A stretch of DNA of 64,000 nucleotides from Paralichthys olivaceus (GCF_024713975.1 NC_091111.1:5579001-5643000), one strand, 5' to 3'. Shown: positions 1 to 12,000, counted from the stretch's first letter. Made by a program: numbers and translations. Notes: a model not told the origin generated them from the letters alone.

Positions 1-194
1 GTCAGGACAATGTTTCGCTGATTGCACAGGTTGATTAATGAGGAATGTGAATGTAACTTTAAAGGTGCTTTCCAGGTGTGTGGTGTCAATTAAAGCAATC
101 AATTTTCACATCAAGTCATGCGATCTAATAAAAACATAATCCTGATCTTGTCTTCCTCCTAACATATCTATTCTTTCTCTTTCTCTGCTTTTAG

Positions 195-1181
195 ACGGCA
201 ATTTCTTGTTTGTCAACTGTTCTTTCCATTGACTTCAAGCCCTCTGAGCTCGAGGTGGGCGTCATCACAACACAGGACCCCAAGTTCAGGTAAAAGACAG
301 TCAATACATAATAATAATAATGTATATTTATACAGCAACTTTCGTACAAAAAATGCAGTTTAAAGTGCTTTAAAATCAAATCAAAGACATTTAACAGATA
401 TCCATGTGGTGGGGATCAGGTTTATTATAGTTAACGAAAACTAAGACTAAAACTAGCAATAAAAAAATACAAATGAAAACTAAATAAAAACTAGAATGAT
501 CAATGCAAAACTAACTAAAACTAAACTGAATTGCAGATAAATTCAGCTTCGTTTTCGTTTCGTTTTCTCCCTCGATTACTGAAATCGACTAAAACTAAAT
601 AAAAACTAGACTGAAAATAGTCGATTCCTCAAAAAAAAAAACTAAACTAAAACTTCAAAATCACTTGTTGAACTAACTAATACTAAACTGAAATAAAAAA
701 GCAAACTGAAAAACTAAATGAAAAGTAAAACGAATGAAAATTTCAAAACTATAATAACCTCGGTAGGGATGAGTCTTTTCTAGTACCTTTTTTAAAGTTA
801 CTTTCCAAAGGGGTTCTAAGAATATAATTACTGTCAGTGGGTCATTTGTCACAAAAACACCCTGTTTTATTTATGTATAATGTTTTATCATATCTTGTTT
901 TTACACTTCTCATCTGCAACATTTTCATTTTTGTATATATGCTCTAATGTTGTGTGATCTTCAAATTGCTTCTGTTTCCTATTGTAGCAGCTTCAAAATG
1001 TATTTCAACTAATCAACAACTAAAATAATCGACTACTTGTCACACCTTTAAAGTAAAAATAGATTTTGGACTTAAAATGTATGATTAAATAATTGTATTA
1101 ATTTGTTGATCTTTTCCCTCCAGGATTCTGACAGAGACTGAAGTGGACACCCACCTGATGGCCCTGGCAGAGCGCGACTGA
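195..1181 (+). CDS. psma6: Proteasome 20S subunit alpha type-6 (alpha-1), C-terminal part, two exons
   Basis: Alpha-1 subunit of the 20S core outer ring, a structural (non-catalytic) part of the ubiquitin-proteasome system in cytosol and nucleus. Two exons are visible: 195-289 (after a ttttag acceptor, before gtaaaa) and 1124-1181 (after ccctccag), joined in phase 2 and ending in TGA at 1179-1181. They encode the last 50 residues, including [22 protein letters not shown] and the terminal [18 protein letters not shown], which match the vertebrate PSMA6 C-terminus almost residue for residue. The first ~195 residues (family length about 246) lie left of the window. The intron carries an A-rich repeat. 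The gene converges on nfkbia, as PSMA6 and NFKBIA do in human. Which teleost duplicate this is cannot be told from 50 residues. Confidence 0.95.
419..760. repeat. A-rich repeat with terminal inverted repeats in the last psma6 intron
   Basis: The unit begins ggtttattatagtt (419-432) and ends aactataataacc (747-759). These are inverted copies of each other apart from one extra T. The interior is made of degenerate 'aaaactaaa' words, with a short T-rich segment near 548-566. This matches a common low-complexity fish element with short inverted ends, probably a non-autonomous DNA transposon. The family name is not assigned and no clear target-site duplication was seen. Confidence 0.6.
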
Positions 1182-1300
1182 GCGAGCAGACAAGCGTCAC
1201 CTGTTGGATTAAAGTTAGAGCATGATGGGATATGCAGTTCCCAGATGGAGGCCGGTGTTATCTTTGTTTGCTGTACATTTACCCCACTGTTTCATTCAAC

Positions 1301-1306
1301 AATAAA
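1301..1306 (+). terminator. psma6 polyadenylation signal
   Basis: AATAAA lies 120 bp after the psma6 stop codon, followed by T-rich sequence from about 1317. It is the first canonical signal in the 3' UTR. Confidence 0.7.
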
Positions 1307-1329
1307 AAAAAACAAGTTTTTGGAGTAAA

Positions 1330-2229
1330 AAAACGTTTTTCCTTGATATGTTTTTATTGTGGAACTTTTGCATCGTTAGTTTTTTTTCCTAACACACACA
1401 CGCACACAGAACAGACGTTTGAACCCCTGGCCATGTAAACTAATTCCTTTGTTTCAGCAGCTGTGTTTTCATCGGTCGATTGAATTTAGCTGCAGAGGGA
1501 AATGGAACATGAGCGGGTGCAGAGCTTTACCTCTGAGTTTCCTGTTGTGGCACAAAGAAATCACATGACATACACTAAAGTTGTGTGGAGAGGTTATTCT
1601 AGTACACAAACCGCTATAGACGACATCTGACCTCATTTTCTCTCCATTTTTGTCTTTTCCACGCACCTTTATCATGTCAGAAATATGAATTCAGCTCAGA
1701 GGATATATTTCACAATAGTGACTTTCAACACAATTTGATCAGAAATTATTTTAACAGGTCGTCACTGAGTCATTCTTAGTTGCTTCCTACCAATCTCGTC
1801 ACATCAGCACTTGTCCCCCTAACTTCTCAGAAGCGAATCCAGCTAAAATTGTAAAATGCTCTTAAAGTTCCGAATGCAATCATCATTTTCGGGACTTTTT
1901 ACTAATGTTTACATTATTGTGTAATTTCCAATCTTCCTAAGTAGCTGGTCCTTGGTCCACAGAAAATCCCCCCACACAATTAAAAGTTTACAGCCCTGAG
2001 GATAATTACAGCTATTAAACCTTATCACTGAGTTAAATGTTACTTCAAGTCGAGCTTGTTCCTCCTGACTTGAAAAATTCCACTCCAAGTGTCACCTTGA
2101 CACAGGGTTAAGAGTAATTTTGTGGCACACACTTCCTTCTTTGTAAATAATATTTCCTCCTTCCAAAATTTCCTTGGCATTTCTACCCGGTGCCTGTTCC
2201 CAGCTGCTATTCAGCAGTAGTTCCAGGGT
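1330..2229. other. Convergent spacer between psma6 and nfkbia
   Basis: No coding potential, RNA gene or clear repeat was seen. The sequence is unique-looking, with ordinary composition and one short CA-rich run near 1395-1408. Confidence 0.5.
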
Positions 2230-2331
2230 GGGGCGGAATATTTAAGTACATTGTGCTTCTCTTGTTCTGCCCAGGGACTTTCAGCGCAGTGACTCAGAGA
2301 CCTGGTGACCTCGCCCCAACAAGGAAATCCC
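2230..2331. promoter_or_regulatory. GC-box, TATA-like, kappaB-like and AP-1 motif cluster downstream of nfkbia
   Basis: Within about 100 bp there is a GC box (ggggcgg, 2230-2236), a TATA-like tatttaa (about 2239-2245), GGGACTTTCA (2274-2283, one base from a consensus kappaB site), a perfect AP-1 site TGACTCA (2290-2296) and ggaaatccc (2323-2331, a 9-base kappaB-like site in reverse). It lies beyond the nfkbia polyadenylation signal. An inducible downstream enhancer or an antisense promoter is possible. Function is inferred from motifs only. Confidence 0.35.
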
Positions 2332-2510
2332 AGACTGTTCCAAGTGGTCTGTCTGTCTTCACAAGTCTGGGTGACTCTCTTCTGCGTCACTTTGTGTAAG
2401 TGAGAAATGTTTCTTATTTTAAAGTGTGGAAAGGCCGACTGGTCACATGGAAGGAAATAATACTCATGCTGTCCAAGCTCTTTATATTCATAGACTTCTT
2501 TTTATTCTGA

Positions 2511-2516
2511 GCATTT
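2511..2516 (-). terminator. nfkbia polyadenylation signal
   Basis: TTTATT on the + strand gives AATAAA on the - strand, about 360 bp after the nfkbia stop codon. The implied 3' UTR (about 2500-2872) is AT-rich, with several ATTTA-like and TATTTTTA words, as expected for a short-lived immediate-early mRNA. Confidence 0.6.
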
Positions 2517-2872
2517 TTGTTAATAGTGCTTAAATTCACACAACATATATAATGTACAGGTACAAAAATAATATCTCTGCATTTACAATATATTACACGT
2601 CTGGTATGTACACATCAATATATATTTTTACAGTATAGAGAAAGACTACATGGAGGTCATGGTCTTGCTGGTGTGTTCAGTCCTGTGACCCGGACTGGCT
2701 TGGCCCAGTCTGGAACGCCATCTTCATTCATGTTTGGGATCCCGGGCCGGCACCAGTGGACGTGGACCTGGACGGGGGGGACAGACACTGACTTGTCCCT
2801 CATCTTTGGGCCGCAGGCAACCCAGTAGCAGCTTCACTGTCGTTGATAACATCAGCGGAGAGATGGTTTTGT

Positions 2873-4742
2873 TTACTTTCCAAACTTTATGTCATCGTAC
2901 AACTGTAGGAAAGAGATAAAAAAATGTCAGGGACCTGTATCCTACTAGCATGACTATATGTAACATTTGCTCATGAGATGCCTCATGGTTCTGTTGTTCC
3001 AAATCGGATGCTGACCTCGTCTTCCGACAGGTCCAGTTCCTCCATGTCGCTCTCATCCGATTCGCTCTCAGGCAGCTCCCTCAGCTCCTGTGCTGTCCTT
3101 TCAAACAGCTGGCAACGTATTTCTTCGTTCTGGCGCCCGTAGGTGAGGTGGTACGCCGTGAAGCCGCCATAGTTCATGCAGTTGACGTCAGCACCAAGGT
3201 CAAGGAGGCAGTGAACCAACGTGGGGTTCTGGAGATCCACGGCCAAGTGGAGGGCCGTTCGTCCAGAGCATTGTTCCTACAGGAAACAATTTAGAAAAAG
3301 TAACGTTAGCTTCTTGCTTTTTAATTCAGATTTTTGCAAACAATTACGCAGGTTTGTTTTCATTTAGGAGGTTGTGACGCCTACCTGTGTGTTGATGTCT
3401 GCACCCAGCCTAACAAGGTTTTCCACCAATGAAATGTAGCCGTTAATGGATGCCAAGTGGAGACAGTTGTGACCTGAGGGGGAAAAAATGAGGAAAGTTC
3501 AGTCAACAACCCAAGTCAATAAGCAGAAAGACGAAATCTGCATGTATGTAAAACGTCTATTTTTCAATATGTACCATTGTAGTTGGGGAAGGACACCATG
3601 GAGGTGAGGTGCTGCTGGCAGTTTTGTGTGATGAGGCCGAAGCAGGCGAGGGAGCCTCTCTTGCAGGCGATGTGGAGGGCCGTGTTGCCGCAGTTATCTG
3701 CCAACCTTGGGTCACAGCCGGCCTTCAGGAGCTTCTCCACCAACAGGGGCTGCTCTGTGATCACTGCTAGATGGAGGGCCGTCTGAGGGGGAGGGCATTC
3801 AAATGAAGATTTAATTATTATACAGATTTTTTTAATACCACTTTCTGTTTGAGCTGAAGAAGACAATTATTTGTGTTCGTTTAATCTTGATCTTTGATTA
3901 TTACCTGTCTCTGGTGGTTCTGGATGTTGAGGAAGGGGTGATTGTGTGACAGCTTGATCATCTGGAGAGCATGTTCAGTAGCTTCGTGAATGATGGCCAA
4001 GTGGAGAGGCCTGTGGGGAAGGGGAAAGAGGAGGGGGAGTTTAGTTAAAATAGTGCTTTTCCCCCCATATAAAGAAAAAACATAGGCACTGAGGAAGTGG
4101 TTCCAGCCGAATAGGAAAGAACAAAGGCTGAGTAGCAGTGGAGCGTTTCGCAAGAATGGAGTTTTGTCGGGTTATTTCCACCAGTTGTGGCTTGACACAT
4201 CTGATGCTTTATCAGTTACTGGCAGAAGGCCAGGGACTTTCCTGAACGCGCAACACGGAGTTAAGCACCGCCCCAGCTGCGCACTGAGCCAAAGTCCACA
4301 CACTGCTGAGTACACACTGTGCTGCCCACATACACGCACGCGCGCGCACACACACTGTAAAATACCTCTCGTCTTCGTGCAACCTTCATGCGTAATGGTG
4401 CAAACCACTTCAATGCGCCCCAGTGCACAACTTTCACAGATTTTACGCACAACCATAACATTATGCATATGCACAGTTGCAGTATTAGTGATCCACTAAA
4501 GTCTCCACTTACGTGTCACCATCCTCAGTCACCGCACTCCTCCACGGCTCGCATTCCTGCGAGTGATCCCGCGAGTCCACTCTCATGTCCTCAAACTCGC
4601 TCACCAGCTCGTCCTCCTTCAGGGAGTCCAGGCCGCTGTCGAAGCGGTCGTCTTGGCACGGCAGCCCCTTCCCCTGCTTAGGGCCCATGTTGTCGAAGTT
4701 ATAATCCATTTGACCGTGGTTAGACACTCTGTGTACGTCCAT
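2873..4742 (-). CDS. nfkbia: NF-kappaB inhibitor alpha (IkappaB-alpha), complete, 6 exons
   Basis: Cytoplasmic inhibitor that masks Rel dimers and is destroyed by the 26S proteasome after IKK phosphorylation. Exons in transcript order: 4742-4513, 4010-3905, 3782-3575, 3473-3385, 3276-3016 and 2902-2873. All junctions are GT-AG, phases agree, and 924 nt give 307 residues (human 317). The degron DSGLDS is at residues 35-40, with IKK-site serines S36 and S40. Exons 2-5 carry the ankyrin repeats ([31 protein letters not shown]). Exon 5 ends with an acidic PEST-like tail ([20 protein letters not shown]). The small last exon encodes LYDDIKFGK, matching the human LPYDDCVFGG region; reading through its donor would instead give a false C-terminus. 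The start is the first ATG, with the degron at the expected distance. KappaB motifs in the promoter and intron 1 fit the known autoregulatory loop. Confidence 0.96.
4233..4242. promoter_or_regulatory. Consensus kappaB site in nfkbia intron 1
   Basis: GGGACTTTCC is an exact match to the classical Ig-kappa-type NF-kappaB site and lies in the 502-bp first intron. NFKBIA is a known NF-kappaB target, so a functional intronic site is plausible. This is motif evidence only. Confidence 0.55.
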
Positions 4743-4860
4743 GTCTCAGTGGGAGCAGGCTGTGCGTGTGTGTGTGAGTCTCAATCCAGAAGTCAGGGTA
4801 GAATGGTGCAGCTGGAGGAGGCGCACTGGGTTTTGTGCCGTCGCTGGGCGGAGCCTTGGC

Positions 4861-4870
4861 GGGGATTTCC
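4861..4870. promoter_or_regulatory. Consensus kappaB site in the nfkbia promoter
   Basis: GGGGATTTCC matches GGGRNNYYCC and sits about 120 bp upstream of the start codon. A GC box (ggcggagcc on +, about 4848-4856) lies between it and the gene. A weaker kappaB-like GGGAAATCAC is at 4897-4906. No TATA box was seen. The arrangement resembles mammalian NFKBIA promoters, which carry several kappaB sites. Confidence 0.65.
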
Positions 4871-7284
4871 ACTTGACTTATCTTAGAAAAAGCAGAGGGA
4901 AATCACACGGAGCTGTGCTTTTGTGACAAAAATCCCCCCTCACACAGACTCAGAACGAAAACTTGTAGTTTCCTATTCAACACTTATTTGACCTGTGATG
5001 TAGGTTAACTAAGACACTATTTATTTCAGTGAATGGGGCACGGTGTGCATGAATGAGAGAAAGAAGAATTCCCTTCTGCACTGGGGAAAAAGTTTTTTTT
5101 AAAGTGGCTAACCAAAGTAGGACTGCATATTTTCCATCTCATACCCCTGGCCCGATTTGGCCAAATTTAAATTTGTCAAAATAAATAAGAATCAGTGTTT
5201 TAAATATGGTTCAGTTCAAGGTTAGCCCACACCTACATAATTAACCACATTGTGTTATCATACATGAATCTCTTGGTCATCTTAATCAGACAAGAGATGC
5301 AAAGCTCATTCATACTTGTCTTGTTCTACATGTAAATACCACAAAATACAAGGAATCTGTTTTATTCCCCCCAAATAAACAGATTTTTATTTGATTGTAC
5401 ATGTTTTCTTATTTATGTTTATCTACCTATGATTTCCACAAATGTCTTGTCTGTCTGTATGTCGAATGCAAATCTCAAGAGAAGTTCTTCTAACTGGCAG
5501 TGTCAAATTTAGCATGATTTGAACATTGTGACATTAAGTATTATTAAGAATTAAATAAATGACCAGCTCTCTTTAGAAGTCTTCATTTCAGATAAACCAA
5601 CTAGGAACTAGGTTTTCTAATTTCACTCTGCACCATAGACTGTTCATAAAAGATACAGTTTATCTTGTCTTATCTTACTTTAACAGCCTCATAAGATTCC
5701 TAAAACATAATCGGATGGGCAGGAATGCCAAATGTGTCCCTTTGCCCCAAAAGCATAAAATAAGGTCGTATTTAAATTAAATGCAGGTGACAACAGCTCA
5801 TGTGGTGTAAAAACAACAAAATCTCCAGCTTGGTAATTCAGGGGACAGACAGACGAAGGTGGCAGGATTTCCACAATAGTTGCTGCACATTGTTACGCTA
5901 CTGAGGGAGTTTGACAAAAGCAGAGGAAGAAGGGAAGATTCTGAAGTTTCCTCATGGAGACTCCCTGATGAAAACAGCCCTGCATGTTCCACAACACTAT
6001 GCTCTGGACTTACCAGTACATGGTGTAACACACTTCTGGAGTAAAAGTCCTACATAAGTCAGCTCTAATCCAGGGAAACACTGTGTTGAGTCATGCACAA
6101 ATGCACATTACTGTAACTATGTTATGTAATAACAATGCATATCACATGGCTTTTGACATTTGGCTGGAATTCTCAATATTTTATATTTTTCTTTTTCACA
6201 TCCACTGTTGTGACTTTCCTTTTTATTGTCCTTTCAATCTCTTTGTTGCTTTGAGGTAAAATTCTTAAAAAGGAAACCCCTCTGTCTTTCACAACAAAGT
6301 GGTGGCAGAGTGCGTGACAGGACTTCCTGCGTGTGCTCCCCCAGCATTTAAGATAAAATTCCCAGGATCAAGTCTGTTTACACCTTGAATGGGAGGCTTG
6401 GTGAAAACATAGCAACAGTATCCAGGAGCAGTGAAGCTATCACACCTCTCTCGGGGTGATACTCAGTTGTGATTACACAATGAAAACCAGACACACAAAC
6501 ACACACATATACACACCCAGCAGGTCTGTGATGTCACCGTGTCTCACACAAACATTACGCGCAGGCTCATACCATCTCCTGCCTTGAATTCCACACATAC
6601 TTTCACATCTGTCAAGTATCACAATGAGACATCTGGGGACAGACTGTTCTTGCAGCCCTGTGTTTTCTCTCCTTTTGCCAAGATGCTCGTGTCTATATAT
6701 GGTCACATGAAAGGGAAATACTGGGACTTCCACTTTACATCCTTAAGATTTCCTTTTTTTGTAAAAGCCTGCATGTGCACTTGTCTACACTTGCCTTGTG
6801 TATTTATTTGTGGTCGCTATGGCAACCAACACAGAACACTGACGCCAGCTCGCAGTCAAGTGATGTACATTGCCCTCTGTCTGCGTGTGAGTAAACCACC
6901 ACTGATAGAAGTCAGTGAGGTGCCTGATGGGGCGTTGCACAATGTCAGTGAAATGCTGAGGTCATGAAACTTAAAATTTTTTGACCAACCTCACCCTGGA
7001 TTTCATATTATAACTTAGCTGCCGGTTTATTTGCTACTACAAATTAAAACTAATGCAATGAAGTTATGCCTTATACAACCGCCTTAAAATAAATTCTGCT
7101 CAGGTTATAATTTTCATTAGTACCATGAGCTACAGCCTGGCCTGAAGGTTAAATCGGGGTTTCAACAACGGATCCTTCCTCAAATTCAAAATTGATCAGG
7201 AAGGCAGGATTTACACCAGGGCTGTTGGAGTTTTAAGGGGAACCTCATAAAACTAACAACTGCAGATACAATATCTAGTGTGCA

Positions 7285-7410
7285 ATATATTTCCAAAAAG
7301 CTCAAGGTTAGCAGGAGGTAAAATACTGTTGAAAAGTGAGGGGAAAAAGAGGGGGTGACGTCAAATAGACTACTAATTCTGAAATAACATCATGCATTCC
7401 TAATTTGTGA
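7285..7410 (+). repeat. Dispersed repeat copy 1 (inverted relative to 10985-11095)
   Basis: The stretch from caaggttagcaggagg to gggggtgacgtcaaatag, continuing as ctactaattctgaaata, is matched in reverse complement by 11020-11093 with about one difference per 8-10 bases. Two copies of one repeat family lie about 3.7 kb apart in opposite orientation. The family name is not assigned. Confidence 0.6.
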
Positions 7411-7439
7411 AAGTGAGACGTAAATGTAATTTCTGGACA

Positions 7440-8080
7440 GAATGTTTACACTTAAAGGAATAGTTTGACATTTTTGGAAACTGCTCTTTTTCAGTTTCAT
7501 GCTGAGACATGGGGGCGGGGGGGAGCAGCTGACTAGCACTCTTAAAGCTTTGTAATAAAAAATGGTCATGTATTTTGTACAAAACTAAGATAGATGATTA
7601 TTTTGGAGCTATAGAGGTGTAGGTACACATACTTTTTAATATTGGATGCAGTCAGGTTAGCTGTTTCTGCTCACTTCCTGTTTATGTTAAGTTACAGTAA
7701 TAACCGTGTGACTGTGGTTCCATAACCAGGGCACATACCACATACATGATGACAAAAGTGAAGTGTTTCAAATGTTAAATCTTGTTTTTCCAGAGATACG
7801 CAAGATGGCAGCGTTTGTAGGAGGAAACGGAGAAGGTCGTCCATATTTATTTACACTCTATGATACAGGCATGTGTGTAACACATGCGTATTTGTTTGTG
7901 TACTAATTTATCAAAAGAAATGTTTCGTGTTTATACTGAAATTTTAAGGATTATAGGTAGAAATTTACTTTGCATGGAGCTAGACTGGTTGTTTCCACTA
8001 GCCTTTCATCTTCATGCTAAATAAGCAAATAGCCTCTGAGCTCTGGCTCCATACTTAACATACAAACATAATGCAATCAT
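7440..8080. repeat. Composite of decayed teleost dispersed repeats
   Basis: It begins with ttaaaggaatagtttgacat, a phrase I recognise from an abundant percomorph element. It also contains a cagatggcagcg-type piece near 7800 shared with 27770, and a gtttccactagcctttcat/ctaaataagcaaatagc stretch near 7990-8030 typical of the same repeat group. The boundaries are approximate and the recognition is from memory. Confidence 0.4.
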
Positions 8081-8987
8081 CGTCCTATCCACTTCCTGGT
8101 AGGTAATCAAATGTATTTCTCAGAATTTCCATAAATGCTGCATGTGACCAAGCACATATTAGGAAAAATAAATGATACATAAAATAGGGAATTTTGTTAA
8201 AACTTTCCATGAACTGTCACTGGCTGAGCATAGACCACAATTCAATGATGAACATCTCATGTATTTTCTGTACCTAGCTCAGCAGTCTAAAATTAACTTC
8301 AGCTTCCCAGATATGTGTATGTCACCTGTGACAGTTTCTTCCTGTTTCAGGAGGAAGCTGTCGCTCCATTATTACAGTAATCACTCAGTGGACCTTTACC
8401 CTGCTCGTCAACTCATCCATCTCCCGTGTGGGCCCAGTGACACAGCACTTCAAGGCCCACAGTTAACACAAACTACACCCACGGCATGTTTTCACAGTGC
8501 GTGGCTTTATATAAAGAGGAGTATTTGAGTATGACAACCTCACACATGGCTGTTCTCCACAGCTTGTATTGAATGATGGGTAGGCCTGTTTGCTCTTTAA
8601 TGAGTCAGGCTGATTCTTTGTCAGAGACACCTCATCAAAACGGTGCTTCGTGAAAAACTCTTATGTAACCTTAATGTACTATGATGCGATTTTCATAGAG
8701 ACATAACTGAAGATAGTCCAAGATTATTAATATCGAAAAACCGCTGGGGAACCAGGTTTTATGGTTTGAATGGTGGAAAAGCAGAGTTTCTACCTGTTTT
8801 AGTGAAAACATCAGAGACTCACTGATTGAAACTTTCAAACTGAGGTGAACATCTCCGAGATCCTCCCCTCTGTCGACTCGGTTTCGCGCTGAATGCGCAA
8901 ATGCATATTTTTCGGGGAAGTGTGGGTGTATTTCGCAGAAGGGGTAATACCTTTATTTCCCTCCCCAGGGATTCCCACGGTGATATG

Positions 8988-9012
8988 CACACACACACAC
9001 ACACACACACAC
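8988..9012. repeat. (CA)n microsatellite
   Basis: An uninterrupted CA dinucleotide run of about 12 units. Confidence 0.95.
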
Positions 9013-9349
9013 TCATAGACACAGACAAACACATACAAAGGAATTAATATGATCTTCTGTCCTACTGCCCTACTGCTAGCAGCCATCTCCCAAGACCTTA
9101 ATGCCCCTATCAGGTTCAGAATTGTTCTTACAGCAGCATAATAACACATTAAAGGTTCAGTGGTGTCTATGCAGATATTTGCAAGTTTTATTAGATTTTT
9201 GATATTAGATTTATGTGAAATTTAGTTTAGGAGATGAAATCCACTCTTGTCTTGAGCCAGCAGCTGAGCTCAGTTCAGCATAAATGATAAATGGTCTGTA
9301 TTTATATCGTGGGTTTTTTTCATCTTAATGACCACTCATGCCATTCACA

Positions 9350-9495
9350 CACACTTAAGCTGCTTTCAGACATGCGCCTGTCAGAGTTTGCCCTGCCAGT
9401 CCCCTAGTAAAACACACACACACACACCTGAACACTGCAGAGATTTTGTTGTTGTGAACGCATCTGAGCAAAGAATCTCCTGAATCTCCTTTGCT
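9350..9495. repeat. Decayed dispersed repeat with a short CA run
   Basis: The phrases gctgctttcagacatg and ttgttgtgaacgcatctgag, followed by tgaatctcctttgctg, are shared in type with the element in brms1l intron 3 (14705-15245). Inference from family resemblance; the boundaries are approximate. Confidence 0.4.
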
Positions 9496-10984
9496 GTTCA
9501 ACTGTTTCTAGTCTTAAATTTCAAGCTAATTATTAGATCCATTGGCTCTATAGCTTTACATTTACTGTACAGACATGGGAGTGGAATCAGTCTTCCCACT
9601 TAACCTGCACTAAGAAGGCAAACAAGAGCATTCCTCAATCTGGAATTTCCTTTCAAGGTAACCTTAAAGCACTTATGAGCAACTGAGGACATCACTTTAA
9701 AGACGATTATGTATTGATGAGCCTTAAAAGCTGGGAGATGTCAGGCTGTGCATACCTGCATGTGAAATCAAGGGCTCTGTGGTGCAAAAGTGAAATCAGT
9801 TTAAACACGATCATGAAAGTTTCAGTGTGATTTTAGAGTGGTAAGCAGAATGCTAATGATGGGGATTTACAAAACGCTATGCTTGGTTCAAATTCAAATA
9901 CTTGCTGCTGCATATTGAACAAGCAGAAGATGTAGGAGTGATTTTCTGAACTTCAAATGAAGAAAGATAAAAGTATTATAGAGACACACTTCAAGTTGTT
10001 GATTGATATTTATTTATATATGTGGACGACAAGCCTTAACCTGTATCTTCAAGTGTTATTGTAAAGTTTAGTCAGTAATCTGTCCATCAGGTTTCATAGG
10101 GAATGATAGATCATCTCAATTCTTAGAACTTTCAAACGTACTAACAAGATGAGCCTGAAAGCACAGGCCTGAAATCTTATCAGAGGGGAAAACGTTGGAG
10201 ACTCAGCTTGTGTAAGCAAGTGTGGTTTGAGGTCATAGATTTACATTGATTACATGTCACAGCACTGACTGGCTTGCGAGTGTTCATGCAGTTAAAGTAA
10301 GGCAAATGATAATGCACAAAGAAGTGTATCCAGGCTGCAGAGACTTCAGCTACAAGTAATGAGAGAATGTGCAGCCATAACCATAAACTGTGGTTCTCTG
10401 TTTGGATTTCTTCTCATTCCTCAGTCTCTCCATCATTCTTTCGTGTGCAGCTTTATTGATTGTCCATTGTGTCAGCCTGTCTCCGCTCTGGACCGTTTGA
10501 GACAAAGAGAAAAAGTTCAGTATTATGAAATAAACCACAAAAAAAAAAAAAAAGCAGCTCAGATTTTCTGCTGTAGCTCAACGTACTGCACCCTGAACTG
10601 AAATTAGACTGGCAAAGTTTCCTGACATACTTACAGCAGCGTGCTACACACCACGGAAACAGTGAGCGTACAAGACAAACCACAAATCAACTGAGCACAA
10701 TCTCTCAGTTTAATATCCTCATGTATAGTTTTGCATTTTTGTAAGGTTGGAGGGTCCCTCTGTTCTGTCAACTTACGTGTCACAAATAAGAATAAAAAAA
10801 CGAGTTAATGCTTTATGCGCATCTTATCTTTTACAGATATGTAACTCAAATAGTGCAATATATTAATTTTTAAATTCATGCTCATTATTTATGTTCTTAT
10901 CCTTTTTTAAATCATGTTCCTTTGATTACTAAAATCTCTATTTTATTTAATAATTACTTTTTTAAATTACGTTTGAGTCTCACC

Positions 10985-11095
10985 AATAAGATGATGTATT
11001 TTCAGTATTATTAGTTTATTTGACATCACCCCCTCCTTTTCCCCTCACTTCTAAATCAACAGTATTTTACCTCTTGCTAACCTTAAGCACCAAAT
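10985..11095 (-). repeat. Dispersed repeat copy 2 (reverse of 7285-7410)
   Basis: The reverse complement of 11020-11093 reads cttaaggttagcaagagg ... gaggggaaaaggaggggg, closely matching the copy at 7298-7370. Similarity continues more weakly on the distal side. Confidence 0.6.
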
Positions 11096-11829
11096 GTAAG
11101 CATCCATTACTCTTCCATAAAATGTTTGTGGCAGTTATTGTTTCATTAAAATGAATTTTCTACTCTTCAATAGCAGCACAGTTCATACTCTTCAGGAATT
11201 TTTTACTTTTTCAGACATGGGGAGCTACTCTTTGCCCTCCCGTTAAATGTCTTTATCGCCATCCTGAGGTCAAAGCCTGAATTGCAGATCCTAGGATAGA
11301 AGGTCCCTCTCCTTGTCAGTGTGGGATATAATAAACTAGAGCATGTACACTGCTGCCAACCACAACACAATGATTTTGCACCATATCACGTTTTGTTTTT
11401 CAAAGTCAACACCACAGCTCTCACCTCCACCCACTGCTCAGTCTGTCCATCACTGTCACCCAGGTGAGTGAGAGATGAGCAGCGAGCTGTCACAGCTCTG
11501 GCCCCCCAGGGTGCTTGAATGATCTTCCAGTCAGGTATCAGAGGCCCTCCAGCACCTCTGTACCAGATCCCCTGCAGCTGTGCTTGGTAGACTCTCTCAG
11601 AGGGCCTCCTGTCTGCCTCCAAGTACCCTCACTGAGACTGATGATGGTGACACTGACAACATGCAATGAAAATGTTTGAGTCCCACAGGAATGACAGTTT
11701 CTCACAAACAATGGCTGTCAATATTAGATTATAGCAAACAACCAAGAGGGTGAAAAGCATGGAACATAACTAGACTGGCTGTGGACTGCATAATTCCCCG
11801 AAACATATTTGATTTTATTATCAAAATCC

Positions 11830-12000
11830 ATAAATTATTCCCTGAGGAATTAATGAAAGTGTTGAGAAATGCCCAATCTCAGAAAATGGATTTGATCCGC
11901 TCCCTGATCCAGATTTGCAACAAAACTGAATGGAAATCAGTTGAGTAGTTTTTGCATAATCCTGCTAACCCATAAACAAACAAACACAGATGACAACAGA
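11830..12000. repeat. Decayed LINE/SINE 3'-tail-like repeat
   Basis: It contains tggaaatcagttgagtag, then tttttgcataatcctgctaa and a caaacaaacaaacac run. This is the typical 3' end of a widespread fish retroposon family (RTE/Expander type, from memory). A second copy is at 16370-16500. Confidence 0.45.
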
